Shown: positions 32,168 through 45,033, numbered from the stretch's first letter. The stretch is 64,000 nt of DNA from Setomelanomma holmii (GCA_010015745.1 ML978260.1:1-64000); one strand, 5' to 3'. The notes: generated by a model from the sequence alone, not told the origin. A program made the numbers and translations.

Positions 32168-34974
32168 TCAGAAGTTCAAATCCGGCATTTGTGAGTCCTC
32201 GCCAGCCTCCATCAAGTTCATAAGATATCGCGATCCAGAGAACCAATCTTGTACATTCTGATTGCCAGTCGGCATACCGATTCCACTCATGTCGAAGCTT
32301 GAAAAGCCGCTGACGTCCTGAGCCTGTGAAAAGGTATCCACTGCTGCTGCACCTTGCGGGTCGGCGGAGTTGGTCATTGAGAATGCCGAATTTGGCATGA
32401 GACCCAGAGCGCTCAGATATGGGTCAAATTCAGTCATCGAGTTTACGTCGATTTGGCTTCCGTCCACATTCACGTAATAATTCGGCTGACTGGGCGAGAA
32501 CGTTTGCGACGGTACAGTCGGAGCTTGCTCCTTCGACTGCAAGTAAAGCCGCGCAACCTGAAGAAAGAGACGGCACATCTTGTATAGCCTGTCTGCGCCT
32601 TCAGAAATGGCGCGACATGACTCTAGGCTCGCGACAAAGTTTTGCAGTGAGGGCAGATCGGTGGCGTCACTGTTCTGGATGGCATTGCAGAAAATGACAA
32701 TGAAGCTATCTCGAACATTAGTGGTATGCCTCAGATAGACGGAAGTCCGACTTACGGCGTGAATGGTGCCTTTATGCGTGTTAGCGAAACTAAACTCGTT
32801 AACTTTTGGGGCTAGATGCGACATACCTGGAGTATAGACCAATGTATGTAACCATTCCAAAGCTGCTCATTGCCCTTCACATTGAATTGGGCGTTGCAAC
32901 GCTGATGTGCCACCAAGGCCGCACGGGAGGACTCCAAGCATTCCTGGTTAAAGGTAACATTGTCCGGACTGATCGCACGCTGTATAAGTGCACATGTCGA
33001 GTAGTGCATGACAACGTCCGCATGAAAGAAAACATCTTCGACGCGATCGAGGGTTGCTGAGGCTATAAGCAAATGTCATTAAAGGCATGCGATGCTTACC
33101 TCTCATATATTGGCTGGCATTCAATGAAGTGCCGAATGCCTGTGCTGTAGAACGCTTGCGCCTTGAGGGAACCTCGGTGTCGTTGGGACTCATGTTCGTA
33201 GTTTTCGACCCTTTTTGAGCAGTTGTTATGATGTTGGAGAGATCTGTTGCTCGTGCATCTCCTCGTTCGAACCACGCCTGATTCATCTGGTTGACCAGGT
33301 CGATCGCGATTCTCGCGCGTTCTTCGTAGGGCCTGATGAAGGCCGCTGGGCTAAACAGTTTCTCGTAGGTATGACCTTGAACACGAGCTACCTTGACCCA
33401 GTACGCCAGCATTTCCTTGCCTGCTGCACCTTCTGCATTCAACATATTCTCAGTGAAGTACGGAAGGGAGATGTCCCAATCCTGGATTGAACTCGCCCGA
33501 CCCATTCGAAGAGACATCGTCTTGTCGAACATATATATCATCCAGAAAATATGAATCTTCCTATTCCTCTCTTCTTCGGTATCGTCCTTCATAGTTTGCC
33601 AGCGGTGATAGCCAAGGGTTTGGCACAAAGTACCAGCCATACTGGTTAGTACCCAGCATAATGACGGCTTGCACATCTCGACCGCGCAAGCGGCACCTAA
33701 TAGAAGTGCCATGATGTTGTCGTAAGATGCAGGCATGAAGATATCGAGCTGGCTCATCGCGACTTCCACTTGCACTTTACACTGATCCACGTATCTTCGA
33801 TAATCAGCTGGATCCATACCTATCAGTGGGAAGGTGGCAAATTCTTCAAAAAGACTATGCAGCACCCCATATGCGAGCATTCGTCGCGTGGCTACGCACA
33901 GCCCTGGATTGTGGTAAACATCATCGATGGTCTCTCGTAAATTCTTCATCTCCAGAAATGGAAATATGATTGCAAGGGCCGTTGTCGGATGCGCTGGGAA
34001 TGTCAGCAACACTTCAGGCATTTCGTTGAGCACTTACTAGATGCTTTCTCCACCACGTAGCTGACCACATCCCAAGGAGGCTTCTCTAGATGCTCAGAAT
34101 TGACTTCAGCTAGTGATCGATTGATCAACTCTGCATTAGTAGACGCAGTAGGCATGGAGACTGTGCCTTGAAGTTTGACTAGCTCGTCTAACGCAAGCAA
34201 TGCAGATCTGACTTCTTCACTCTGTCCGACAGACGGCTTGCTGCTGACTGCCTGACTCAGCAGCTCTCGGGCGTAGTCAGATTGGACGATCATAGTCGTT
34301 TCGCCCTCGAACGGCGCAGGTGTAGTTGCTTCGACCGGAGGATTTGGACTTCTACCCGTTCCAGTCCGACTCGATCGCGAAGGAGTACTGTCATCCATAG
34401 AGCCTCTGCGCAGGTCAAGGTTGCCCAATTTAGTCGCCAGGCTTTCAAGGACATTCTCGATACCAGCGAGACGGTCTTCAATGCGATCAATCTTCTTTTC
34501 ACTATGTATTCTGTCAATCGTGGATTCATTGCCATCCTAGCAAGCTGCGAAAAGTCGCAGAAATGGATATGCGGTGCAAGGCTATGTGCGAAACGTGGTC
34601 ATGTGGGAGGACTCACTATTCTTCGGATATATGAACCCTCTGTCGCTGAGCCTTTTGCGTCGGGGCCGTTGTCGTGCAGGCTAAGCGAGTCAACGGCTGT
34701 GCCTCTCTAATGCGAGGATGTCTTACTGAGCTTGCTCGCTTTACAGTTCGAGCACGGCACAGTCCGATCACACCGTATTCTGGTGTTAGTGTACTATTAG
34801 CCTAGAATTTGCATTTATTCGATGTTACTGACTTCCGTGTCCTGCATGAATCGCACTACGAGAAAGTTATTAGTCGGGGACGAGGGTGAGGTTTGGCGTT
34901 CTGCGTACCGCCCGTTTCGACGTCGTCCCATCCACCGAAACATCCATATCATCTCCTTCATCCATATTGAGCAT
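32168..34974 (-). CDS. Zn2Cys6 fungal-specific transcription factor
   Basis: Nine exons (34909-34974, 34833-34855, 34727-34779, 34617-34680, 34038-34501, 33100-33993, 32827-33062, 32756-32769, 32168-32705) give about 783 residues. The zinc cluster (residues 23-49) is spread over exons 2-4 and is canonical CX2CX6CX5CX2CX6C: CDSCRTRK, then IRCDRTVPCSNCKASKL, then TC. A coiled-coil linker follows (YEKKIDRIEDRLAGIENVL). The middle is the fungal-specific TF domain with WMIYMFDKTMSLRMGRASSI and LPYF. It ends with an acidic, Met/Ser-rich tail. The intron between exons 6 and 7 would be 37 nt as given; an AG 6 nt further (43-nt intron) is also in frame. Divergent from the ABC transporter and next to the repeat precursor, so a pathway regulator is plausible. 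Confidence 0.85.
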
Positions 34975-35537
34975 GTGGCGGCTGCTGTGCGAATCCCGCG
35001 GCACCCGTGGACGCGACTACAGCGATGCTGATACGTCTGTGTAGGTGCCTGCTCGGACGGCGGGTTTCTCGGGGTCCGCAGAGAGGGTTCAAAGTTCCGC
35101 AGAAATGGTTATGTCATGACTAGCTCTTCTGGGTAATTCCGAATCAGTCTGAGTCGAGCTGCAGTGACTTGCTTGTAATGCTTGTAAAATCTTGAATTAC
35201 TAGAGATATCGGAACTCTTGGACAGTAACACGCTAATTTGTGGACCCATTGATCGTGATGATTCCCGAAAAGTGAAGACGCGCAATCCCGTGACTTTGTG
35301 TTGCCAAGCATGCTCGCTGCTTGATTCGCTCGCTTTGTTCGCGTTCAAACGTAGTGATGCCATCCCTTTAGATTTCTCCTGTGCATGTGGCTGTTTGCAC
35401 AGCTATTACCAAACGACTTGCTTGGCGTGGACATTCGGGTCGCGCGGTGTCCGGCTGCAGGTAGTCAATATCAAAAACATGGCTTCTTGTTCGTGTGGAA
35501 AGGCCTTGAAGTCGTTCAATCGCAATAATTGCCAGTC
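34975..35537. promoter_or_regulatory. Divergent promoter region, regulator and ABC transporter
   Basis: 563 bp between start codons, no gene. Both promoters are here. I looked for a clear CGG inverted pair for the Zn2Cys6 protein but none stood out enough to call. Confidence 0.45.
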
Positions 35538-38500
35538 ATGTCGCCAGAGGAGAAGTCACAGTCGCCAGCGCGGCGCAAGAGCGACAACGAGAAGCACAGC
35601 TCAAGCGATGTAGCAGCAAAGCCTGATGAATCGAAGAAGGGCAACCCATATCTTGTGCGTCAATATCACCAATTGCAGCTCTACGTGGAAAGGCTAACTC
35701 TTGGAAGCGCGTCTTCAAATATGCAGATGGCAAGAGCTGGGCGCTGAACATTGTCGCCTTCATCGCTGCAATCGCTGCTGGCACATTGCTGCCCTTGATG
35801 GACCTTATATTTGGCAAATTTGTGACCTCGTAAGACACCCAAATTGCTGGTCAGACTTGCACTGACCTTGGGCTTCCACCTCTGCAGCTTCACCGGTTTT
35901 GCAGTCGGTTCCCTCTCGCCTGCGCAATATCGCTCAGAAGTCAACAAGTACACGTACGTCAGTCCGACTTGACATGCAATCCAACAATACTAACGCTCAT
36001 AATTAAGTCTCTACTTCATCTACCTTTTCATTGCGAAATTTGCAACTGTGTATATTCATAGTGTATGTATCGTATCCCTCATGACTGCTGGTGTGGCTCA
36101 CGTTGAATAGGTCTGCATCTCCATCGCCGCCATCCGGACGACGAAAAGCTTGCGGATCGACTTCATCAAACACATTCTGAGGCAAAATATCGCGTATTTC
36201 GACTCTGACGCAGCTGGCTCGGTCACCACCCAGGCTACCACGAACGGCAACAATGTCAACAATGGAATATCCGAGAAGCTTACATTGACGATTCAAGGAG
36301 TGTCGACTTTCGTCACTGCTTTCATTGTGGCTTTTGCCGTGCAATGGAAGCTGACACTAATTACCATAAGCATAGTTCCCACCATCATCGTTGTCGTGGG
36401 ACTTTGCATTGGCGTAGACACAAAGAATGAAAACGAGCTACAGCCCATATATTCCAAGGCTGGATCTCTTGCCGAGGAGGTCTTCTCAACAGTCAGTACG
36501 GTGCACGCGTTCTGGCTCCAGCCTCTCCTCTCGCGCAAGTACGACACATATCTCGACCAAGCTATGACGGTCGGCCTGCGAAAGTCGCCTACATACGCAG
36601 TTCTTTTCAGCACGGAGTTCTTCTGCGTTTATTCAGGCTATGGTCTCGCATTTTGGCAAGGTACTTATTGCTGTAGTTACTTGTTTGATGACTAGTACGC
36701 TAAGATGTTGACACTAGGTATACGCATGTACTTCAGTGGCGAGATCCGCGAGACTGGAGACGTTTTCACCGTTATCCTTGCCGTTATTGTCGCTGCCACT
36801 TCAATGACCACGATTGCTCCGCAGATCTTGGTTTTCACCAAAGCTGCCTCTTCTGCCGAGGAGATATTCAAGACGATCGATCGAAAGTCGGAAATCGACC
36901 CATTGAGTGAAGAGGGACACGTACCAGCAACATGCGAAGGAGTTATCGAAGTAAAGGACATCACATTTGCCTACCCTGCTAGACCAGATACTACAGTACT
37001 CAAAGGGTTCACATTGTCGGCTCCTGCGCACAAGACTACAGCCCTTGTAGGGTCCAGTGGATCCGGCAAGTCTACCATCATCGCCTTACTAGGTATGTGT
37101 CGAGCGAGCTCTCTTGTTGTCATGCCTAACCATTGCCAGAGCGTTGGTATGATCAGCCAAGTGGAAGCATACTCCTCGACGGTATCGACATTCGGAAACT
37201 CAATCTGACTTGGCTCCGAACTAATGTCCGTCTCGTGCAACAAGAGCCAGTACTGCTCTCTGGTACCGTGTACGAGAACGTCGCAGCAGGCCTATTCGGC
37301 ACCGAGAAGGCCGATTTACCTGAAGCGGAACAGCGCGCATTAGTCGAGAAGGCTTGCAGAGATGCATATGCCGACGAGTTCATCGAGCAGCTGCCCAAGG
37401 TGCGGAACATTGGCAGTTCGTCTAGACAAGGCTCGCACTGACTGAACCTAGGGCTACGATACTCAGCTCGGCGAGCGTGCCTCGAACCTTTCTGGTGGTC
37501 AAAAGCAGAGAATTGCGATTGCACGAAGCATCGTCTCTCAGCCAACGGTCTTGCTTCTCGACGAGGCCACTAGTGCTCTGGACCCAAGGGCGGAGAAGAT
37601 TGTGCAACAAGCGCTCGATCGAGTGTCCAAAGATCGTACGACCATTGTAATTGCGCACAAGCTTAGCACAATTCGCCAAGCGGACAACATCGCAGTGATG
37701 GCAGATGGTGTGGTTGTTGAGCAAGGGACACACAACGAGCTGCTAACTTCGAACGGCGCATATAGTAAGTGCTGCTGAGGTTGAGAAAGTAGCTTCCGGG
37801 ATAGCTAACAGTCACAGCTCGGCTAGTTAAGGCTCAAGATCTGGGTCAGTCTCAAGACGACGAGGAAGTGGACGAAGAACATGCAGCCGAAAGAGTCGCC
37901 TTGGTCCGAACACAGACTCGTGCGTCTGGAGCTGAGCAGGCCACCGATAGGGCAGCCAAAGATGGGATCAATTACAATCTCACCAATTGCGTGTTCATCG
38001 TCTTGAAAGAGCAAGGCAACCTCTGGAAGTGCTTCGTCATCCTAGCGATCGCAACTCTCGCTGGTGGTAAGCTGTCACCAGTTGCTACTCGAACGTTTCG
38101 TTAATATGTATTAGGCGCAACTTATCCAGCACAAGCTATCCTCTTCTCTCGCGTCGTGGAAGCATTCCAACTCCCGGCAGGGCGAGGAGTCGATCAAGGC
38201 GACTTCTACTCCCTGATGTTCTTCATCGTGGCCATCGGCAACCTCCTCGTTTTCGCGTCTGTAGGATGGGTAAGCAATATCGTTGCTCAGCATGTGTCTC
38301 GACGATACCGTTGCGAGATCTTCGACCTTATCCTTAAGCAAGACATGGCGTTCTTCGACGATGAAGCAAATGCAAGCGGCGCGTTGGCCTCGAATCTCTC
38401 AAGCTACCCTACGAATATGTTGGAGCTCCTCGGATTCAATCTAATGCTTATCTGCATCAACATCGTAAACATTCTGTCGAGCTCGATCTTAGCCATTGCC

Positions 38501-39897
38501 GTTGGTTGGAAGCTTGGATTGGTTGTTGTCTTCGGAGCATTGCCGCCGATAGTGTTTGCTGGGTACTTCCGGATTAGACTCGAGTTCAAGCTCGAAGAAG
38601 ATACAGGGAAGCGCTTTGCTAGTAGTGCTGCATTGGCTTCCGAGGCTGTTTCTGCCATTCGAACAGTGTCGAGCCTGGCTTTGGAGCGCCACATTCTTGA
38701 TAAGTACCGCGAACGCTTGTCAGATGTTGCATTGAAGTCGATCAAAGCCTTGATATGGACGATGTTCTGGTACTCTCTGACACAAAGCATTTCGTTCCTC
38801 GCCATGGCGCTTGGCTTTTGGTACTTCCGTCCCTCACTAAAGATGGCAATGGCTAATACTACACAGGTATGGTGGACGATTGATCAGCACTGGCGAGTAT
38901 ACAACAACCCAGTTTTTCACCGTCTTCATCGGCGTCATCTTCTCCGGAGAGGCGGCAGCATCCTTCTTTTCGTACACCACCAGTCTTACGAAGTCGGCCA
39001 CAGCAGCCAACTATATCTTTTGGCTGCGAAGATTGAAGCCGGCCGTCCAAGAAGACTCATCGAAACCACCTTTCGATGACGAGAAGGACAAAAGTCCTGC
39101 ACATATCGAGATTGAGGACGTCGCATTTGCATATGAGTCTCGGCCGCATGCGAAAGTGCTCGAAGGCATTGATGTGGATGTAGGTCTTCATCGCCTTGAC
39201 GACCTCGATGATTACTGATTGCGCCCAGGTCCGCCCAAGTAAATTCATTGCCTTCGTCGGCGCAAGCGGTTGCGGAAAGTCAACCATGATCTCCCTCCTT
39301 GAGCGTTTCTATGACCCAGTATCTGGTCGCATCTCTTGCGATGGTGTCAATATCCTCGATCTATGTCCTAGGAAATATCGTCAAGACGTCGCTCTCGTGC
39401 AACAAGAGCCTGTCCTATACCAAGGTTCTGTACGGGACAATATTGCTATGGGTATTGAGACCGAAGTGACAGACGCGCAAATTGACGCCGCAGCAAATCA
39501 GTCCAACATCAGCGACTTCATCGCGTCGTTGCCCGAAGGACTCGGTACGCTGTGTGGTAACAGAGGAACGCAATTGTCAGGTGGTCAGCGTCAACGTATC
39601 GCTATAGCGAGAGCACTCATTCGAGAACCAAGATTGCTCCTTCTTGACGAAGCGACATCCGCCCTCGATACCGAGTCTGAGAAGGTCGTTCAAGTCGCGC
39701 TCGAGCAAGTGAAGAGCGGAAGGACAACGATTGCAGTAGCTCATCGTCTCAGTACTATCAAGGACGCCGACTTGATCATTGTGTTTGCGAGAGGAAAGAT
39801 TGCGGAAAGCGGTACGCATCAAGAACTGTTGTCGAGAAGAGGTGTGTATTATGAAATGTGCCTGGGTCAGAGTTTAGATCGAGCTATCTCGATATAA
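35538..39897 (+). CDS. ABC transporter, MDR/ABCB type (full length)
   Basis: Twelve exons (35538-35654, 35708-35829, 35888-35953, 36008-36062, 36111-36660, 36718-37092, 37140-37399, 37452-37764, 37818-38066, 38115-38820, 38867-39179, 39229-39897) join in frame to 1264 residues, the usual size of fungal ABCB exporters. Layout is TMD-NBD-TMD-NBD. NBD1: Walker A GSSGSGKST (about 415), signature NLSGGQKQR (about 527), Walker B VLLLDEATSALD. NBD2: Walker A GASGCGKST (about 1053), signature LSGGQRQR, Walker B LLLLDEATSALD. Q-loops (VQQEPVL) and H-loops (IAHKLS, VAHRLS) are present in both, so both sites look competent. Introns are 46-58 bp. Such pumps export toxic or secondary metabolites and peptides (including a-factor-like peptides). 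Adjacent regulator and peptide precursor suggest an exporter role. Confidence 0.92.
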
Positions 39898-40293
39898 AAA
39901 TTAACAGGGGTAATTCCCCCACTCATGTACCTTGTAATATATAGACAGCCCAGTGAAAGAAGAGTAGTATTCTCAAACGGTACATTGCTAAGACAGGGCT
40001 TGCAATTTACTCATCCAAATATGTTACAGTGCTTCTTTCCGTCAATGTCATTGCCCGCATCATGCGAACTGACGCCACAGCAGACATAGTACGCCGAAGA
40101 TGTTCAATCATTGCCGGGAGACATTGAACAGTGGAAATAACTTGTATCCGAATCTTACGTGCCCTCACTCTTACCAACTCTGTTCATCTATCGCTCATTT
40201 CACTTGTCTTTCCATTCACTTGCAACATTACATCTTTGCCGTGTTCGCTCAATCTCCCTCTCTTCTCGAAAGTCATAGTTCAACAAAGCGATA
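39898..40293. other. Intergenic interval, no gene
   Basis: 3' region of the ABC transporter and upstream sequence of a decayed gene; nothing else seen. Confidence 0.5.
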
Positions 40294-41022
40294 ATGACAA
40301 ACCCAAATGGATACAGTCAACACCACCGTACCAGACACAACTCAACGAGGCAGAAGCGCTCTTCGATGAGGGCAATATGGAGGCATGCATCGAAGCGGCA
40401 AAAGCAAGCTTGAAGTATGCATTGCTCTTTCATGGTTATACACCACGCTGACACGCGACAACCATTTGTAGTAACCACACTCTGCCTTGACGTTACACCA
40501 TCAAGATTTGCGTTCTCGTGGCCTGCACTATCGGTGATTGGCGCGATGCCGATATCTACAGGCTGACTGCCGAGCAAGCCTATTCAACGGCTCTGAAGGA
40601 CGCGACAAGGAAGCAGGATACCCTCTCTAGAGGCACTGAAGGAGCTGCGAGAGGACCTGGACAAGTTGGACGACTTCCGACGGGAGGATTTGAACGCACT
40701 AGCCGGTGTCCACGTCTTGGAAGGTGATGAATACATGGCAGTGAACGAGGACAATAACGAGATCGGCGACGAAATGGACGAAGACAACGAGGAGACTGCA
40801 GCAGGGCAGATGGTGGTTGCGCAAGCTGAAAATGATGTTGAGGTCATGACCGTGTCTTTGCACCTTCCTAACTGCACTACTACTACAAGAGAGGACCTCG
40901 TTCCCAGCACTTTCTCCGCAGCCGCCCCTGCCCTGCCGAATGCAGCCCATAGCGGCTCTAATCGTTGTTGCATCCGAAGAAGATACCATTTCGACTTCGT
41001 CCGCACCGAAGTTCCGTCATAA
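40294..41022 (+). pseudogene. Decayed small TPR-like hypothetical gene
   Basis: Fragments of a protein family common in Dothideomycetes: YQTQLNEAEALFDEGNMEAC, a splice-like junction, then NHTLP, a stop, YTIKICVLVACTIGDWRDA and YRLTAEQAYS, and in another frame ALKELREDLDKLDDFRRED. There is no in-frame ATG for the first block. The second block has a TGA where CGA (Arg) would be expected. A frameshift near 40630 separates the last block. The acidic tail (40740-40800) is open. At least three defects make a functional product unlikely. Family assignment is from the EAEALFDEG and DWRDADxYRLxAE patterns only. Confidence 0.55.
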
Positions 41023-42147
41023 GAAGAGCGCCCGATTCAACAAAGACGGTGCTTCCTAGGCTCAATAGCTCGACAGGTTGCTCGGGCAAGGGAAGCGGAT
41101 CCGCATCTCGTGCGATCCTCCTCGATATCGACTGGACCGAGCAGGAGAAATGTTCGATACGAAAGCAGCAGTGCCGTGGACGAAGCTATAGAATGTGCTT
41201 ATGTCATGCGCGCACGGTTCACCGTATGAAGCTGATTGTGGAATTGTTCCTTCGTGCACGAATTGTACAACAAAACAGCATGTCCTGACATCCGCTACTT
41301 TTGCAGCCAAGATCCATCTTCCTGAACGCGTGTTTCTCTATCCTCACGTCGCGCCCGATGACCAGAATGGCAAGCCCGCCATAGCGAGGAGCTTCGCTGG
41401 GGTCCCCGTACCACGAATGCCACCACGACCACTCGTCGAACATCCATGATTTGCCCATCAATAAGAGCGTGTCTTCAGGCCTTTAACATTATTTCGGCAG
41501 CTATGTGGCAGCCAACCTGCCTCCATCGCGCCACATTGCGCTGAAGATCTGAAGCACGTGGTGCTGCATCACCGTCCACCAAAACAGCCAAGGTGTCTCG
41601 GAATCTCGCTTCATCCAACTACGCTTCCGTAGCAGCCACAGCACCCTTGCGGCGACCATCATAGCGGAATGCGACCTTTTGCTGAGCGTCTTGTGTGCTT
41701 CAATCATGCACCCTAAGTACCCTTGTCGACCGCTAGCGTTAGTTTCAAGGACGTAGATCTCGTCCGAATGGACGCATTTCTGTTTCACGGACAGCCATCC
41801 GCGAGACCGTGATAGCCGGCTCTCAGCGTGACCGGACCCACACATGCGTACATTGGAGACAATGTGTGCTTGAGACGAGTACCCCAGGCGGTAAACTCCC
41901 AAGATGCCAAACCCCATTGAAAGTATTGGCATCACCAATTTTTCAGTGCTTGCCCTTACTCTCCGCTTTCTTGGGAGTCGCAACCTCATGTAAATCAGGC
42001 TACACTGTCTATTCTCCCTCCGTTGATCGGTGCCATTTCTTTGATCCGTAGTCCTGGCGACAATTTTGCAACGCAGTCGAGAGAGCAGCTAGGTTAGGAC
42101 TTCACGTCACAGGTCTTCATAGTACTCTCGATAATACAGTCCGAGAG
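41023..42147. other. Interval of 1.1 kb, no supported gene
   Basis: Several frames are open, e.g. 41501-41989 on the minus strand with a Trp-rich WLFWWTVMQHHVLQIF stretch, but I find no domain or coherent exon chain. It may hold further decayed gene sequence. Confidence 0.4.
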
Positions 42148-43622
42148 ATGGCTCGGTACCAACTCCTACGACCTTCGCCTGTCAAGGTCTTTCCCAGACG
42201 GGTTCGACGAGAAGATGCAGCCGCAAGCACTGCACCCAAAGCGCAGGAATCAGAAGGTCCCAAATCGCCCGAGTCGCCTCACAGTCCGCCGGGTGGGAGA
42301 GATTCTGAGTCCGAAGATGAAGCCGGCGAGCCACCATCGCTAGTCGAGAGCAAGACAGCTATATCATCGGTCCCACCACCTCCACCTCCACCACTTGCGC
42401 CGTCGTCTTTACCAGCATCATCGGTTGTGAGCAGTCCTCCGGCGGTCTCGAGCGCAGCAGCGGCTCCGCAATCCTCATCAGCTTCGAGCAGCTCTGCTGT
42501 CACAACGAGCACGCCGCCAAACGTCCCTTCAGAGACACCCTTGCCGTCGACCCCAGCGTTCACTGTCAGCTTCACCTCGCAAGGAAATCAAGCAGGAGTC
42601 CCTCAAGTAACGGGGACGCCATCTTTGGTCGTCAGCTCACGTCCGCCAGTCACGACAACACCAGCCCCAAGTTTCTCAAGCATCGTCGTGAGGCTGTCCA
42701 GCTCGAGCTCGAACTCTTCGCCAACTTCCTCACCAACCTCGTCGTCTTTCCCAACGTCATCAATGAGTCTGGCACCAGCACAATCGGAAACTGCGGGGCA
42801 GCAAGCGCCGCAACGATCTCGCCCACAGGAGGAGAGAACGCTAATCACAAAGGGGGCTGCAGCGGCTGCCATCACGTTAAGTATTCTGGGTACGCGTCGC
42901 CATGTACTCGTTATCCATTACCTTGCTGACCAGATAATCCAGGCGGTCTAGCGATCGTCGTTGCAGCAATCATCTGGTTCAAGCGTCATAAGCGGCGACA
43001 GTTACAATACAACCGACGCCTCGCAGACGATGCCTTCGATCCCTCGAACACCGGTTCACTTCGCGCGCCCGAGACAGCTCATAGGTCCAACTCCTCCCCA
43101 ATATTCGGTGGCACCAGCGCGGCAGGTGGCTCGCATCTCACACGCTCCACCGATCGCAGCAATACTCTCTTCGGCGCTGCACCATACGAACGTCCCGAAA
43201 CGGTCTCCACCGATCGCAACAAGTCACGCTTCCCCATTGCACCTCCACAAACAACGCCAAACCCCTTTGCCGATCCTCCATTGAACAAGGCATACGATGT
43301 CCTAGCTGGGCGACCTCGGTCCACTACGCTGACTAATCGGGGAAGCTGGGTCAAGAACCCCTTCAAGGACCCAGAGAGCGAGCGATTCGATCCATTTGGC
43401 GAGTTACAGGAGAAGGCCAGGCGGGAGAGGAGGAAATATGTTGAGGAGTCGATGAAGCAGGCTGAATTAGCACGGGAAGCGGAGTTGATCAAAGAATATG
43501 AGACTAAGGAGGCGATGGGCTTGGGTGTGCCTGAAGGCTCGAAGGTGAGGAAAGGAAGTGGTGTTACAGTTGAGGGACTGGGGGTGCTAGATCGAAGTGG
43601 TGGGAGTAGTGGGTATCGGTGA
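42148..43622 (+). CDS. Ser/Pro-rich single-pass membrane protein
   Basis: Two exons (42148-42889, 42943-43622; 53-bp intron, phase 1) give 473 residues. Residues 1-230 are Ser/Thr/Pro-rich with a VPPPPPPPLAP run, likely O-mannosylated and outside the cell. The single membrane helix is split by the intron: AAAAAITLSILG joined to GLAIVVAAIIWF. It is followed directly by the basic stop-transfer KRHKRRQLQYNRR. The cytosolic part has NPFADPP and WVKNPFKDPESERFDPFGEL (NPF motifs, possible endocytic adaptors) and a charged coiled coil (about 400-440). The layout resembles fungal Mid2/Wsc/Skg6-like surface sensors. No cleavable signal peptide is evident at MARYQLLRP, so the upstream start may be incomplete or the helix acts as signal anchor. 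Confidence 0.75.
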
Positions 43623-43802
43623 GATAAACATGGAGAAGTGTACGCTAGGTTGAGATGTAATTGAGGAGCCAGCGTGGGTGCAAACGCTTAGAACAATAAA
43701 CCACGATCTTCGTCCCGTATTCACTCACCACAGTCATTGCCAGCACGTCCCTGCCAGATATCCTCATTCGCACCACATCTCTCATCCACCCCTCGCGAGC
43801 AA

Positions 43803-45033
43803 CTAAATCCGCTTCTCATCCCCATCAAACCTCGGGTCCCTCGCATTCAACTCATCCCTATACTCAATCCTCACCTCCTTCTCCACCCCATCCTCATCCA
43901 CCATCAACGCGCAATTCGCCCCAATCAAATGCCACTCCTTCTCATCAAACGTCGTCGGCTCGCTCGCCACAATTGTATGTTTCCCAATCTTCTCGTCCTC
44001 GTACTGAGCCTCCATGTTCACGATATCCTTACTATCCGGGTGGCCCGGGTACTTTGTGTTGAGCGTGCGGCCGGCAAATTCGGACCAGTATAGACTTGGA
44101 GGCTGCTGGGTGGCGTGGTTGCGGAAGCGTATGGCGAGGAGTTTAGTGCCGTCTGTGGTGCAGAAGTTGAGGGAGTTGGGGACGTTGGACGCGCCGAGTT
44201 TGGAGTGTTGTAAAGTGAGAATCTGGAGGACTGTTTTGTGCAAGGCGACAAACATTGCTTTCATGGGGTACGACTTGTCCCAAGTGCTTTTGTCGCCGTG
44301 GATGGTCAGGTTGGTGATGTAGAGTGCTGCTGCGTGTTCGGAGTCGGTGGATCCGAGGACGTTGCAGTATGCGTCGAAGGACATTAGGTCAGTCATGTCG
44401 CGGCGGATGGCGGCGAAGTTGGAAATGACGCCGTTGTGCATGAAGACGTGGCGGCCGAAGACGAAGGGGTGCGAGTTTACCTGCGTGACGACGCTGCCGC
44501 TTGATGCTCGGATGTGTGCGAACACGCATTGTGTTTCGGTGTTCTCGCAGAGGGACTTGAAGTTGAAGTCGTTGACAGGTGGGGATTGAGATTTGTAGAG
44601 GGCGGGTCGCGGGCCCGTGACGTGCTTAACATACGACGAAGTAGCTTCCGTGTACCCTGAGATAGAGATGAGAAGTGTCTTTTGCGGTATCGGGGCCCAA
44701 CGCCCTGATGTCTTTCACGAATCGACCTCGATACCTTTTCAAGAGAAATGGCTGCACGTCTTGCTGTACATCACCTCCCTAAAAATCTATGCAAAACGTA
44801 GAAATCATATGGAACGTACAAGCAATGCCCAGTCCATCCATGTTTAAGAGCGAGTTCCGCATACGAAGCAGCTCATCAGACGTATGATCGAGATCTTTGT
44901 CCTTGTCGTGTGGAAGCAGCTTAGGTAGATAATGTTCGGAACATTGCTTGCTGATGGAGTTCGCAGGTGTCATCAAGACATCTGACAACAGACATGGCTC
45001 GGTCGGAGAGATGTACGCAAACCAGCGACACAT
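43803..45033 (-). CDS. dug3: Class II glutamine amidotransferase, Dug3-like
   Basis: Two exons (44820-45033, 43803-44656; 163-bp intron, phase 1) give 355 residues. The N-terminal nucleophile is Cys2 in MCRWFAYIS, as in Ntn-type (class II) glutamine amidotransferases. The intron joins MDGLGIA to WYTEATSSYV. Further family motifs are FAHIRASSGSVVTQVNSHPF, FMHNGVISNFAAI and the LGSTDSEHAAALYI block. Length and order match Dug3, which with Dug2 forms the cytosolic GATase complex that degrades glutathione outside the gamma-glutamyl transpeptidase route. The C-terminus ends with a short charged extension. Convergent with the Ser/Pro-rich membrane protein. Confidence 0.9.
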
